DNA of 64,000 bases, from the NCBI GenBank assembly GCA_034440615.1, contig JAOTOM010003827.1, positions 1-64,000 of the forward strand, read 5' to 3'. Positions within the stretch are counted from its first letter, which is position 1; every line of letters starts with the position of its first letter. This DNA comes from Ashinkailepas kermadecensis (taxonomy: Eukaryota; Arthropoda; Thecostraca; Neolepadidae). Made by a program: the position numbers and the translations under genes. Under the pieces are notes generated by a model. It saw only the letters and a list, made by a program, of their open reading frames with translations, had not been told where the DNA came from and ran no database searches. Of this stretch, positions 24,041-34,935 are shown piece after piece.

Positions 24041-24815
24041 GTGTCTGACTCCCGCCAGGCGCCGCAGCACCGTCGGGGCAGGAGCGCCCTGTCTGACCCC
24101 CGCCAGGCGTCGCAGCACCGTCGGGACAGGAGCGCCCTGTCTGACCCCCGCCAGGCGCCGCAGCACCGTCGGGGCAGGAGCGCCCTGTCTGACCCCCGCC
24201 AGGCGCCGCAGCACCGTCGGGCCAGGAGCGCTCTGTCTGACCCCCGCCAGGCGCCGCAGCACCGTCGGGGCAGGAGCGCCCTGTCTGACTCCCGCCAGGC
24301 GCCGCAGCACCGTCGGGGCAGGAGCGCCCTGTCTGACCCCCGCCAGGCGTCGCAGCACCGTCGGGACAGGAGCGCCCTGTCTGACCCCCGCCAGGCGCCG
24401 CAGCACCGTCGGGGCAGGAGCGCCCTGTCTGACCCCCGCCAGGCGCCGCAGCACCGTCGGGGCAGGAGCGCCCTGTCTGACCCCCGCCAGGCGCCGCAGC
24501 ACCGTCGGGGCAGGAGCGCCCTGTCTGACCCCCGCCAGGCGTCGCAGCACCGTCGGGACAGGAGCGCCCTGTCTGACCCCCGCCAGGCGCCGCAGCACCG
24601 TCGGGGCAGGAGCGCCCTGTCTGACCCCCGCCAGGCGTCGCAGCACCGTCGGGGCAGGAGCGCCCTGTCTGACTCCCGCCAGGCGCCGCAGCACCGTCGG
24701 GGCAGGAGCGCCCTGTCTGACCCCCGCCAGGCGCCGCAGCACCGTCGGGGCAGGAGCGCCCTGTCTGACCCCCGCCAGGCGTCGCAGCACCGTCGGGCCA
24801 GGAGCGTCGCAGGCG
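24041..24815. repeat. Minisatellite, 16 copies of 48 bp
   Basis: The unit TGTCTGACCCCCGCCAGGCG continues CCGCAGCACCGTCGGGGCAG and GAGCGCCC. It is open in several frames on both strands because 48 is a multiple of three: for example a 16-residue period [16 protein letters not shown] on plus and [16 protein letters not shown] on minus. These are not credible proteins: they have no non-repeat domain and open equally in opposing frames. Confidence 0.97.
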
Positions 24816-25203
24816 TCAGATCTCCGCAGCGAGTCCTGCCTGCATGCGTGCAGCGCTCTGGATACTGCTTGCGACAAACCGGTCGGTCGGCGACGGTCGG
24901 CTCGTGCGGGCAGCTCATCTCCGTACGGCCAGACCACGGCGAGACTTGCACGCCGCACACGACAGAACAGCGCGCCGGATCATAGCCTCGGTGGTGCTGG
25001 GCGGCTGGGGATGGTCGAGGCTCGTGATCGAGATCGAGATCTCATCATCACGTCGTACACGACATTACAGCGCACCGGGTCACAGCCTCGGCGGTGTCGG
25101 GCGGCTGGGGGCGGTGCGGCAGACAGGTTCTATTGAGGCGGCGCCGACCGTCGTCTTTCGTAATGGATGGCGAGCGGTGGAGACGAGGCGCACCGCGGTG
25201 GTG

Positions 25204-25280
<77 letters not shown>

Positions 25281-25425
25281 CTCTCTTTTTCTTTCTTTTC
25301 TCTCTATTTTCTCTCTCTTTTCTCTCTATTTTCTCTCTCTTTTCTCTCTCTTTTCTCTCTCTTTTCTCTCTCTTTTCTCTCTCTCCCTTTTCTATCTCTT
25401 TTCTCTCTCTTTTTTTCTCTCTCGA
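25204..25425. repeat. (TC)n microsatellite grading into T-rich CTCTCTTTT repeats
   Basis: About 70 bp of pure CT followed by imperfect TTTTCTCTCTC repeats. It produces Ser/Leu/Phe-rich pseudo-ORFs. Confidence 0.97.
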
Positions 25426-25437
25426 GATGGCTCTCGC

Positions 25438-25640
25438 TTTCGCTCTTGCTCTTTCACACTCGCTCTCGCTATCGCTCTCACACTCACTTTCGCACTCGCA
25501 CTCGCACTCGCTCTCGCACTCGCTCTCGCACTCGCTCTCGCACTCGCTGTCGCACTCGCTCTCGCACTCGCTCTCGCACTCGCTCTCGCACTCGCTCTCG
25601 CACTCGCTCTCGCACTCGCTCTCGCACTCGCTCTCGCAAG
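25438..25640. repeat. Minisatellite of 12-bp CTCGCACTCGCT units
   Basis: Starts imperfect (CTTTCGCTCTTGCTC) and becomes almost pure CTCGCACTCGCT toward the right, ending at CTCGCAAGC. It directly follows the TC tract. Confidence 0.96.
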
Positions 25641-26196
25641 CATTGAAACAGCAACAAATCAGCCAATGTTTCTGCTGATCTGGTGTGCATGGTCTGGCCA
25701 TTTCAGATCAGTGGGGCAGTTGTGTGTATCAGGGCATTAGTAGGCTGTCATGTGTATGTTGACATGAACAATGCTTGGGTATCGCACCGTAGTTGTGATG
25801 CGGTGCCCGGCGACAGCTGAGTCGCTGAAATATCGTGACCGATGGCGTTGCATGGTCGCACCTCACTGCCGAGTCAAGCCATATACGTACAGGAAAAACG
25901 GTCCAACGGGAAATACCTGACGGCGTCCAGCGGCTCCGAAGCTCCGTCGGCGAGCACTGGACACGACCAGAAGGTGCGCCGGTTCGGCTGTTTCGGCTGT
26001 GTTCACATCACTGGCCGGCAGGCTGCTCCGTGGTCGGCGGCCCAGCGACCCGCGCAATCAGCGAAACACTGATTGCGCGTTTCGCAAGCAGTCCATCATG
26101 AGGGCCAAACCGAGACGTACATCAGGGTCCAGGCATCCCTTCAAATCATGCAAATCAACAAACCATTGGCTGATTCGAATCCGCTTGAAATTTTGC

Positions 26197-26345
26197 GATG
26201 GAGAGAGAGGGGAAAGAGGTATGAACATAGATGGAAAGAGATGGAGAGAGATGGAGAGAGATGGAGAGAGATGGAGGAAAATGGAAATGGGGAAACATGG
26301 GGGATAGATGGGGAGATGGAGAGAGAGAGAGAGAGAGAGGGAGTG
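26197..26345. repeat. GA-rich low-complexity tract
   Basis: Repeated GGAGAGAGAT words and a (GA)n run near 26320. Non-coding. Confidence 0.93.
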
Positions 26346-28540
26346 GGAAAGAGAAAGGGCGGGCTATGTATGCAGGCGAAGCTGTGTGGAGGGGGCCATT
26401 ATTTCTGCGGTAACCGACACATCTTCTGAGATGCTCAGTTAATCCGTGAAAATGATAATGTTAATGAACGCTGGTTCTATGCAGAAACTAGACAGATATA
26501 CCTGGTAAGCGCAGTGGTAATCGAGCATTAGCCCTGTTTTGTAATCGGCCATGGGTCTGCCCTGCACAAGGTAGGCACTTTAGAGAGGGATGAGATAAAA
26601 CTTTGATAGAAACTGCTGATATAACTCATCACCCCGAGCTTCAGAAGCTTTCTGACCACAAAGCGCATTGGCACCGACTCAGCGTCGTGTCGAGTGGATG
26701 TCTGATTTCGGATGGCAGCTGGGCTTTCCACCGCCTTTGTTAATGTGCTGCACACTACTGATGCCCGGAATCGGTGGCAGTGTTCGCGTGCTGTCTGAAT
26801 CCACTGCTTCGCTGCTACTGCGTCCAGCCCACCAGAGTGTTCTCCAGTCTTTGGCAGGTCGGCGCCCAACCGACTGTGGTGCTGGTTTAACACGGCCCTC
26901 ACGGTGACCTGCACACAATGAGGTGTGCATACTTACTACACATCATTGACTGATATGGAACAGTCGAACGACCCATTGCTTACTACAAGTAGACGTAGAT
27001 TCCCCTTCGAGCATCTCGGTACGCGAAATTCGCGTGACCAGTAAGCACCTGCTACTGTGCTGCCGCCAGTATGTCGACAGCAGGCTGCTCACGAAATCTG
27101 GCCGATGCGTGCTGTCGTCAGGAAGAAGCTGTTTCCCTAGAATGTGTCGTGAACGAGATGGTCCCACCAAAGTGCATTGAAGAAACTCAAAATCCGGTTC
27201 CGACCAGTTCGTTATCCACATTTAGTATTGATATGCTTGTGATATTAGTACAGATTACCTTGACATTTGTTTTTGGCCAGTGTCAATGAATGTTAATCTC
27301 TAACCACATGCTTCATGCTTCCTGAGATGCGCTATCACTTCATAACAACTTTATACAGTGTAGTGTACTGTCAGTTTCGTGAGCTGATCCGCAAGTTGAT
27401 ACCACACAATGTTAAATATTAACCACGTCTGTGGATGTTGTCATGCACACCCCAAACATTAACAGACAAAATCGACCCAGTAGCATACTTCATCCACTCG
27501 CTGCGATTTACAACACTCCGGTCATCACTACTTGATCCACTGACTGCGATTTACAAGACTCTCCGTCGCCACTGTATTTCGCATGCCTGCAGCACAGCCC
27601 GTAACCGAGCACACAAGCGTCCAACTCGGATGACACCAGCACCACAGTTGAATCGGCAGCCGGCACCATCCTTCAGTGACTCCTGGTGGCCGTTGTCGTT
27701 CAAGGCCGCCTGGCCCGTCCGTCGTGCCGTATTCAGGACATTACCATACACTCCGGACGGCCGGCCGGGGCGACGCTGGGAGGGCAGTTGGGTGCCGACG
27801 CGGTGGCGATACAGCCTTGAGAGCGACAGCGGGAGGTGCAGGTCGATGGTCCCGTTATGCGGCCGCCGCCGCAAGGGCTGCTGCTATTGCCGGCCATGCT
27901 GCCATGACACTACTCTGCCGGCAAGCGTCTCCGGGGTGAGACCGTGTCTTGGGTATGCTGAACTGTACCGTGGACGACCAGCGGAGGCACTCGAGCACAT
28001 TCGTCGTCACGTTTTAACTGGAAAGATACTTGAACGAAGTTTTTAGCACTTGCTTATATTCAGGGCCGCAACAAAACACACGAGATGATTTTTAGTTTTG
28101 CGTTTTTCATGGCTTATTTGTTTTCATATTTGCCCATTAAGGCTAAAATCGAACATTCTGGCTACAGTAAGCACTTTTTATGAGGCTACATATATTCAAA
28201 ACAACTTTTCTCGATGCGCTTTGCCCATTAGAAAAAGAAAAGCTGCAACAAATCGAAAACCCTAAATTTTTCGAATGAAAAAATGTGTACAAACATTTTG
28301 GGACCAAGGTCGATTTCGCCATCGTTTTCTGATACCAAATTAGTTTTGTTCTTAATATCTTACCCGAGATGAACGCCCCAGAGCCAAAGACATAACGTTG
28401 GTAATGCGCCCATTAAATTATCACCGGTCCTTCCGATCAGCACCCTGCAATGATCCCAAGCCTCGTCAACAGTCATACGCAAAGAGCGCCCATAATCAAT
28501 GTTGTGACACTCTACCAGGCTCGGGGGCGTTAGAAGAGGG
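26346..28540. other. No recognisable gene
   Basis: Several frames of 60-200 residues occur on both strands, the longest being 27435-28046 plus. None shows a domain, motif or splice pattern I recognise. 27700-27950 is GC-rich. Confidence 0.45.
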
Positions 28541-28544
28541 TCCG

Positions 28545-29510
28545 GATATGAGGAGCTTGGTTGACATGCGTGAAAAGGGGCGATAACCAATCCAGTATAA
28601 GGAGTAGTAGTCAAAGCTGGAGGAGTGACGGATCGAAAGGCTGAAGATGCACCGAAACTGTCCACAGCAGCATGAAAATTGCTAACGGTAGTGCATGCAC
28701 ATTTTCATAAAAAGCAATGAACTGACCGCACGGAGGAAATACTACAGGAAACATGTTGTCGGAAAAAACATGTTTTTCAAAATGCTTATATAAAACTCCA
28801 GAAGAACTCACATGTGGCCCACAGGATAATATTTAGGATAAAAATGCAGGAACGGTGGTAGGGCGATGCTTTTGTGTCTCAGAGCACGTTCGTCAAGCAC
28901 AAATTACCAGCAGAAAGAAGCAAACGCCCTATGGAATACCACGGTCCTGCAGGAAGGGTGGACGCGGCTCGACACCAGCCCAGAATATAGTAATTATCCA
29001 TCACTCACACGCTGTCGTATGGGGCAGCAAGGCTACGCCTTAGAGGAAATATATGTGCTAGGTCGTTTCAGGTCACATTAAGATGACGTCATGGAGTCAT
29101 TTATAGGTGCTAACATTTCGACACCAATTTTCGATTAATGGAATACTTAAATGAATGAATGCGCGCCTGAGAACACACCTAGATATGGTTGTAACGTTAT
29201 AATCTCGTCATGTCCGTCAGGTAAATCTGACCTACCCATGACCCGATTTAATGTCCTGCTGGGACAATTCATTATGTTGAAAAAACATGTTTTTTTCTTC
29301 AGACAACGTGTCGTGCCTGTAGTTCTTCCTTCGTACCGTCAATTAATAGTTTTATTTTTAATGCATATGTGCATGCAATACTGTTTGCAATTTTCATGTT
29401 GCTGTAGCCAGTTTTGGTGCCTCTTCAGCCATTCGATTCGTCACTGCACCAGCTTTACCACTCCTAATGCTGAATAGGTTCCCGCCCCTTTTCACGCATG
29501 TCGTGTGCTG
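28545..29510. repeat. Diverged inverted repeat pair (28545-28815 and 29250-29507)
   Basis: The reverse complement of 28545-28815 follows 29250-29507 closely: AAAAACATGTTTTTTCCGAC vs AAAAACATGTTTTTTTCTTC, ATGTGCATGCA, GCAATTTTCATG, CTTCAGCC and TCGATCCGTCACT, then CCCTTTTCACGCATGTC. About 430 bp of unique sequence separate the arms. This could be two copies of one element in opposite orientation, or the arms of a fold-back element. Confidence 0.8.
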
Positions 29511-31225
29511 TCTGCACTTTGAAATTAAATGTCATGCTGGAACAACTCTGTGCATGCTTGCATCCATAATGTTATCCAGTTTCGTTTTGTGTGCTTGAGT
29601 AGGCTGATGACGAAAAAGTGCTCATTTTTGGACCCTACACCTTCCAATGACCCGGGACATGACGAAGCATTATCTCCGAGGTCATTGAGTTGCTTGGGTT
29701 GTTTTCGAATTTGTTGAAGTGCCACTGAAATGTTCTTGCTCTCACTTTTGTGGTGTCAAAATTGACTCTGAGTTGCAATTCAGTACTACAGATCACACCG
29801 GAATGGCTTGGCCATTCTGGCCAGGTCATGTATTGCTCTGCGATAGAAACAATGAAAGACATCATAACATCGCGACACATGTGTAGCGCGACGCCTTGTG
29901 TGGCAGAACGGGGATTGCGTTTTGAGCTGTTTTTGTTTGTTTGTTTGTTATGTACTATTTGATTTTCTTATTCAGCTCGTTTTTACCGACAAATATACAT
30001 CGCATACAGCAGGTCAATCAAAATGCGCGGTTACTTGACATGACTTAGCTTAACCTAAACCTGATTTCACCACAAGCGTATGGCACATAGCAATGATAAT
30101 TCATGTCATTTTATGTGAACATTCACTTGTCGAACCATTTGACAGACATTTTTAGAGCTAGTCAATGGTTAAGAAATATTCAAACTTGCTTTTGCTTGAC
30201 AGGACTTGTGACGTCATCAGTGACCTCGAGGTCAACAAAACTTATTCCGCCCCGATTAATTTTATGAGGATATCAATTGCAGTTAGTTTCATTTCGATCT
30301 GTCTGTTGGTTCTGAAGTTGCTAGGCGGGCCAAAAAGGTTCTCCACAAATATCTCCCAGTGAACACACCAATGATTGCTGGAATAATTATAAGCTCTACG
30401 AAAAAAAAAACCGTGATGACATTGCAATCTGTGTGTGCCTGTTCGCTGCACGTGTTCAAGTGTGCCAGCAGCAAGAGTGCCAGGCAGCTCCAGCTCCGCT
30501 GCAGCTGCAATGAAGAGCGGGTTCTGTGAGCGGGTTCTGTGCGGACAGTTTGCATGCGACGTCTTGACAGTTTACGTACGAATCCGGTACGAATCCGGTA
30601 ATCCGGTTTCAGTCTGCAGACCGCTGCACCGATCGTCTTTTCGAAATCCTTGCTACCTTTTTTTCGACAGGTTGCCTGCGATAGCCATCCGATGGGAAGG
30701 CTTGCCACAAAGAAGCGGGAGCCGGGAGGAAGGGAACAGAGAGCGCAGCGACCTCGCACCTAACTTTGCACTGGTTGACCATCGCCACTATTGATGTTTC
30801 GTTCAAATAATTGACTGCAAATTGACTCTTCTCCCCCTCCCTCAACTTTGAGATAATTCCCGTGCCACCGGCTTGCAACGTGGCAGTGTCGAACTTGTTT
30901 TCGTCAGCTGAAATGCAGGCTTTCGTGTATGGAAAAGGTGGAAAAGGTGGAAAAGGTTGAAAAGGTGACACTGACCGTGTCAGCCTCGTATATATTGGAA
31001 GTCACTGCAGTGGTGAAAAGTACCCAGTCTGTCACCTACATAGCATCAGACACTAGCAAGGTGTCACATATTGATGGCTGACAGTACGGTTCCTGAGCAA
31101 TCGTGAAAGCGTAGATTGTCACCCAGATATATGCTAAAGTGGTCCAAATATGAATGTTTCGGTCTCTATGCGATCTTCAACTTGACATCCATTCCTTCCT
31201 TTATCGTTCACCATTCACCAGCAGG
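29511..31225. other. No recognisable gene
   Basis: Short frames only. A small GGAAAAGGT tandem lies at 30930-30966. TTAACCTAAACCTG near 30050 is a short CCTAA-like word. Confidence 0.45.
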
Positions 31226-31345
31226 TGTACCTGCAGGGCGACGAGACGGGCTCACTCTTCACTACATCCGTACAGGCTGCCCAAAGCACTGATTTGGTGA
31301 TCGACATCGAGGGCCAGTCAGAGGCATGGAAACAAGAACAGGCTG
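31226..31345 (+). CDS. Weak candidate exon of unknown gene
   Basis: A pyrimidine-rich stretch ending CCAGCAG precedes a frame reading VYLQGDETGSLFTTSVQAAQ and then STDLVIDIEGQ. It is more GC-rich than its surroundings and vaguely like the beta-rich MG domains of A2M-family proteins. It would start in phase 0, which does not match the phase-2 end of exon 1, so it cannot be spliced directly between exons 1 and 2 without breaking the frame. Possible donors are weak (GTGATC at 31295). It may be a decayed exon, part of another gene, or chance. Confidence 0.25.
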
Positions 31346-31770
31346 TGATTAGCAAGACAATGATCTATGTCAGAAAAACTCAGATTACTGTTAAAAAAAT
31401 ATTACATTTCCCAATAGCGAACCCCACACAAGAACGCACAGCCATCGACAAAGCCAACAGCATAGTTGTATAATGATTTCACCAAGCATGTCTGGTGTAT
31501 GAAACCATCAGACTAGTGAGGCGATACAAAAACCGATCGGCGTGTTCAAAAGTTGAGGACTGCACACTTGATGCAGTTCCTTGCCATGCAATACTGTAAT
31601 GACAACGATTGAATGTTGTCCCGTTCCATCAATAATGGAGTGGAAAAACTGCGCTTGTATCCCATGTAGTGCACCAAATACTGGGAGTGCTGGGTGGCAT
31701 GAAGCTCGAAAGAAGCTTTACTTGCACCTGCAATTCGTCAGGAGTCCTCCATTACTGTTCATGATCCCAG

Positions 31771-32560
31771 CAGTGGCGTACCTAGGATTTGCGTCCGGGT
31801 GGAAAACTGAATTGGAGGGAGCACACCCACACCCACTAAAAGCCAGGATTTCAACCACTATTTTTCAAATGGTTCATTTTTTTTATTTGTCATTGAAGTA
31901 ATTGGTGGCAACTTAATTTTCCTGTGGAGGAGGGGGGGGGGGCATGCCTACCGCCGTCGTGTGCATGTCACTGGAATTTAAACCCCTCCCCTGCCCGAAT
32001 ATTTTTTTCGACTTTCATTTCTTTTTTGACGACTCGGCTCGATTTTCTGGCCTCAAATACGATATTTAAGGGTCCCGATGTGAATTTTAGGTTCCCGCAT
32101 GATGTTTTGGGTCTAGCACGTCATTGGAAGCCTTACGTGTTTTGTTGTTTGTTTGTTGTTGTTGTTGTTTTTTTTTGGGGGGGGGAGACGATTGAGCGAT
32201 TTCTCGTGCTTCGGAGCGGTTTTCCGGGCCCGGGTTTATTTTGCAGGGTCCCTGCTTAGTTTTTGGGGCTCGAGCTTGTTTTTTTTGCCGGTCCCGGTGG
32301 GGTATTTGGGGCACCGGAATGTTTTGTCCCGCCCTTGTGGGAGCGTGAGGCACCGCTGTGTTTACTTATGGCTACTGGCGCGATTTTTTTGGCTTCAACC
32401 GAACTTATGTGGTCTCCCAGTGCCGTGTTTATGGACCCGACGGAATTTTCCGGCCTCGGTGAAAATCTTCGGGGCTCCGCTATGATTATTTAGAACCCTC
32501 GACGCGATTTGTTGGGAACCAGAGTGGATTTTTGCTCCCCAGCGCGAGTTTTGGTCTCAT
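31771..32560 (+). mobile_element. CAGTGGCG-type element with degenerate ~30-bp repeats, plus orientation
   Basis: Begins CAGTGGCGTACCTAGGATTT, the same start as the minus-strand element ending at 19536. It shares CCAGGATTTCAACCACTATT and CAACTTAATTTTCCTGTGGA with it in the same order. From about 32040 it becomes the GGGTCCCGATGTGAATTTT-style degenerate array. The far terminal repeat is not seen, so it is right-truncated or eroded. A G10 tract is at 31932 and another G-run near 32177. Confidence 0.62.
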
Positions 32561-33855
32561 ATAATGGGAGCAGGAGAACCGCTTGAGGCCAGGAACAGCA
32601 GAACCACAGCAGTCTTCACTGGCTCACCCGGCATCATAACTCATGAGGGATTTTACGCAATCCACGATATCTGCTGATGATTCTTCGAACACCCGACAGC
32701 TCATGCGATCGACGAACTGTATAACGCGACCATGGGGCTGAAAGGTACGGTGTTCCTAATTATGCGGCAGCTGCAATCTTTCATAGACATTAGGTTGATA
32801 TTGGTCGCATGCCGCTGAGCAATAAATCATGTGTGGATCATACGAAGATGGACAGGCATGGGTGTTATTTTGCATACTTTCAGTGGACATTTTCCACTTT
32901 ACGGATGGCTTGTCTCCCCCTCGAATAATTTCAACTTTACCATGGGACCCCATGTAGTGTGCCCCCAATCAATTTAGGTCCGTCCATTGCCCCCATGTAT
33001 TGGCCCCACCCCATGTATCCCCCATGTATTGGCCCCCACTAAGCATACAAAATCAACCCCTGTGTACAGGGGTTGATCGCCCTGTACACCCACCCTGTGT
33101 ACAAGGCGAGTGTAGATAAGAGAAAACTCAAGCAGAGAGTACGGCGGCTGGGCTTCGGTACCCCGGATTGCCATTGCAATTATTGATTGTAGAACAGATG
33201 TCTCGTTTGCACAGATGTAGCAGCAGCTGGGTGGAGTTGGTTAGTCCATTGGAGCAAGGTCTACATGCAAGGAGGAACATATTGCTGTAGCTGCTGAGCC
33301 TGTGGGAGAATATTTACACAACTTGCATTAACCAATTAACCCAACCCAACACCCGGTGTTCTCATATGAGGACGCAAACTGCCCAAACGCCTTGAAAAGT
33401 GACCATAAGGCATCTGCGCACCTTCAGATTCCGAAGCTGCTCGCACAGGAATACTTGACTGATCCTTAAATTTAGCGATTATTTTTGCATCCTGGAGTTA
33501 AATTGTAAGCCACTCCGGACAAGTGTCCTAGTCAAGTATTTATATAATCTCGGAGCGTGCATCGGTAAAAGATTGTTTGCATGTCAAAACGCTAATATAT
33601 ATTTCCCATAATCAGGAAACACTAACCGTCTGGAGCACGCTAAAAGTAGGTGTCATCCAATGACCGGGCGGAAGGTAGTGGGACTCGACCGGGGCCGCGT
33701 GGCGGGGTATTAGGGACGGACGGCCAGGGTTCATGCCCTGCCCTGTTCGCAGCACTTGTCATGTGCGTGTTGTGAGTTGCACGTAGTGGGTGTATCTGTC
33801 TGCGTCGATTCGAAACTGTGATCTGTATCGGCTTCCTTGTCACATGTCCCGTGCG
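32561..33855. other. No recognisable gene
   Basis: Contains a short CCCCATGTATTGGCCCC repeat near 32990-33045 and otherwise unassigned sequence. Confidence 0.45.
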
Positions 33856-33860
33856 TCATT

Positions 33861-34935
33861 ATGCGACGGGAAAAGGTCCTAACGGTGGAGGAAGCCCCAC
33901 AATTGATTGAAACTGGCGGCTTCGCGGACAGCGATGTTGACTCTGTGGACATTGTGGCATTGCCACCACCGGTTATGGACAAACCAACACACGAGAATGA
34001 AGGGAAGATGACGTCGTCACTGGTAGGGACGCGGCGTTGCAGGACGTGCCCGGATACGTGGAAACCCATGTCCATTCGGATGAAGACAAAGCAAATAACC
34101 AACCGGCACGCTAAGGCAAGCGGCCCAGGGTTACATCAAGCGATCCCCGTTCGCCCAAGAAGTTATCTGAATACACTGGGCTTCCAGGAACAACAGACGG
34201 AGCTAACGGTGCTTACAGGCACTGAGGGAAACTCTGCAAGACACGTCCCCAGCCCGGTGGTTCGAGGAAATGTTCGCCGAGGACATGCACGTACACGTCA
34301 TCAACGAAGCGCTGCGATATGCGCTCAAAACCAAACATTAACAGCTGTTCAGCTAATGACTGGTGTGCTCAAGACGTTCATCGGCATTCTCCGCCACTCT
34401 GGATACCATCGACTCGCCAGTGAACGCCACTACTGGTCAACCGCCGATGATCTGGGAGTAGAAACAGCGCCATGACACGGCAAAGATATCTGAAACTGAA
34501 GGTGTACGTCCACTTCCAGTACAATGAGAACGCGTCAAACGGTGGGACAGATCCCAGCGAGCCCACAGGTTCGTGGATCAACCACGCATGATACACAACT
34601 GCAACAAGTTCATGAGTGGCGTCGACGAGCATGACTGGCTGTGCTACAAGTACAGCACCAGCATCAGTGGGAAGAAGTGGTATTGATGCCTCTTCATGAC
34701 GAGCATGACTGGCTGTGCCACAAGTACAGCACCAGCATCCGTGGGAAGAAGTGGTATTGGTGCCTCTTCACGCGGATACTGGACATGGGGGTGGTGAACG
34801 TTGGGATCGTATGCCACCACGCAGCGGACAGCCCTCAGATTCAGCTGGAATTCCGGAGGCAAATCGCTGTCGCCTACCTGAGTGGGACACCAATCTGCCA
34901 CCGTGCAACACAGCGTGCAGCCTGTGATTGAGGGT
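33861..34935 (+). pseudogene. piggyBac-type transposase, internally deleted and frameshifted
   Basis: The N-terminus reads MRREKVLTVEEAPQLIETGG and then DSDVDSVDIVALPPPV, the acidic leader typical of PGBD proteins. After frameshifts come FEEMFAEDMHVHVINEALRY, then TFIGILRHSGYHRLASERHY and WSTADDLGV, then RQRYLKLKVYVHF: the start of the DDE_Tnp_1_7 domain. At about 34535 it jumps to RWDRSQRAHRFVDQPRMIHN, then NKFMSGVDEHDW and RGKKWYWCLFTRILDMGVVN, which belongs near the C-terminal end of the family. Most of the catalytic DDD core is therefore missing. A 74-bp tandem duplication (34624-34697, 34698-34771) further breaks the frame. In life the enzyme would cut and paste DNA at TTAA sites; this copy cannot. 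Confidence 0.85.

Noticed and set aside
23514..25136. 540-residue plus-strand ORF and the 313-317-residue minus-strand ORFs at 24005-24960
   Set aside because: They are readings of the 32-bp and 48-bp minisatellites. The 48-bp unit is open in several frames on both strands and the peptides have no non-repeat domain.
25048..25740. Ser/Leu-, Arg- and Glu-rich ORFs over the TC and CTCGCA tracts
   Set aside because: Low-complexity translation of simple repeats.
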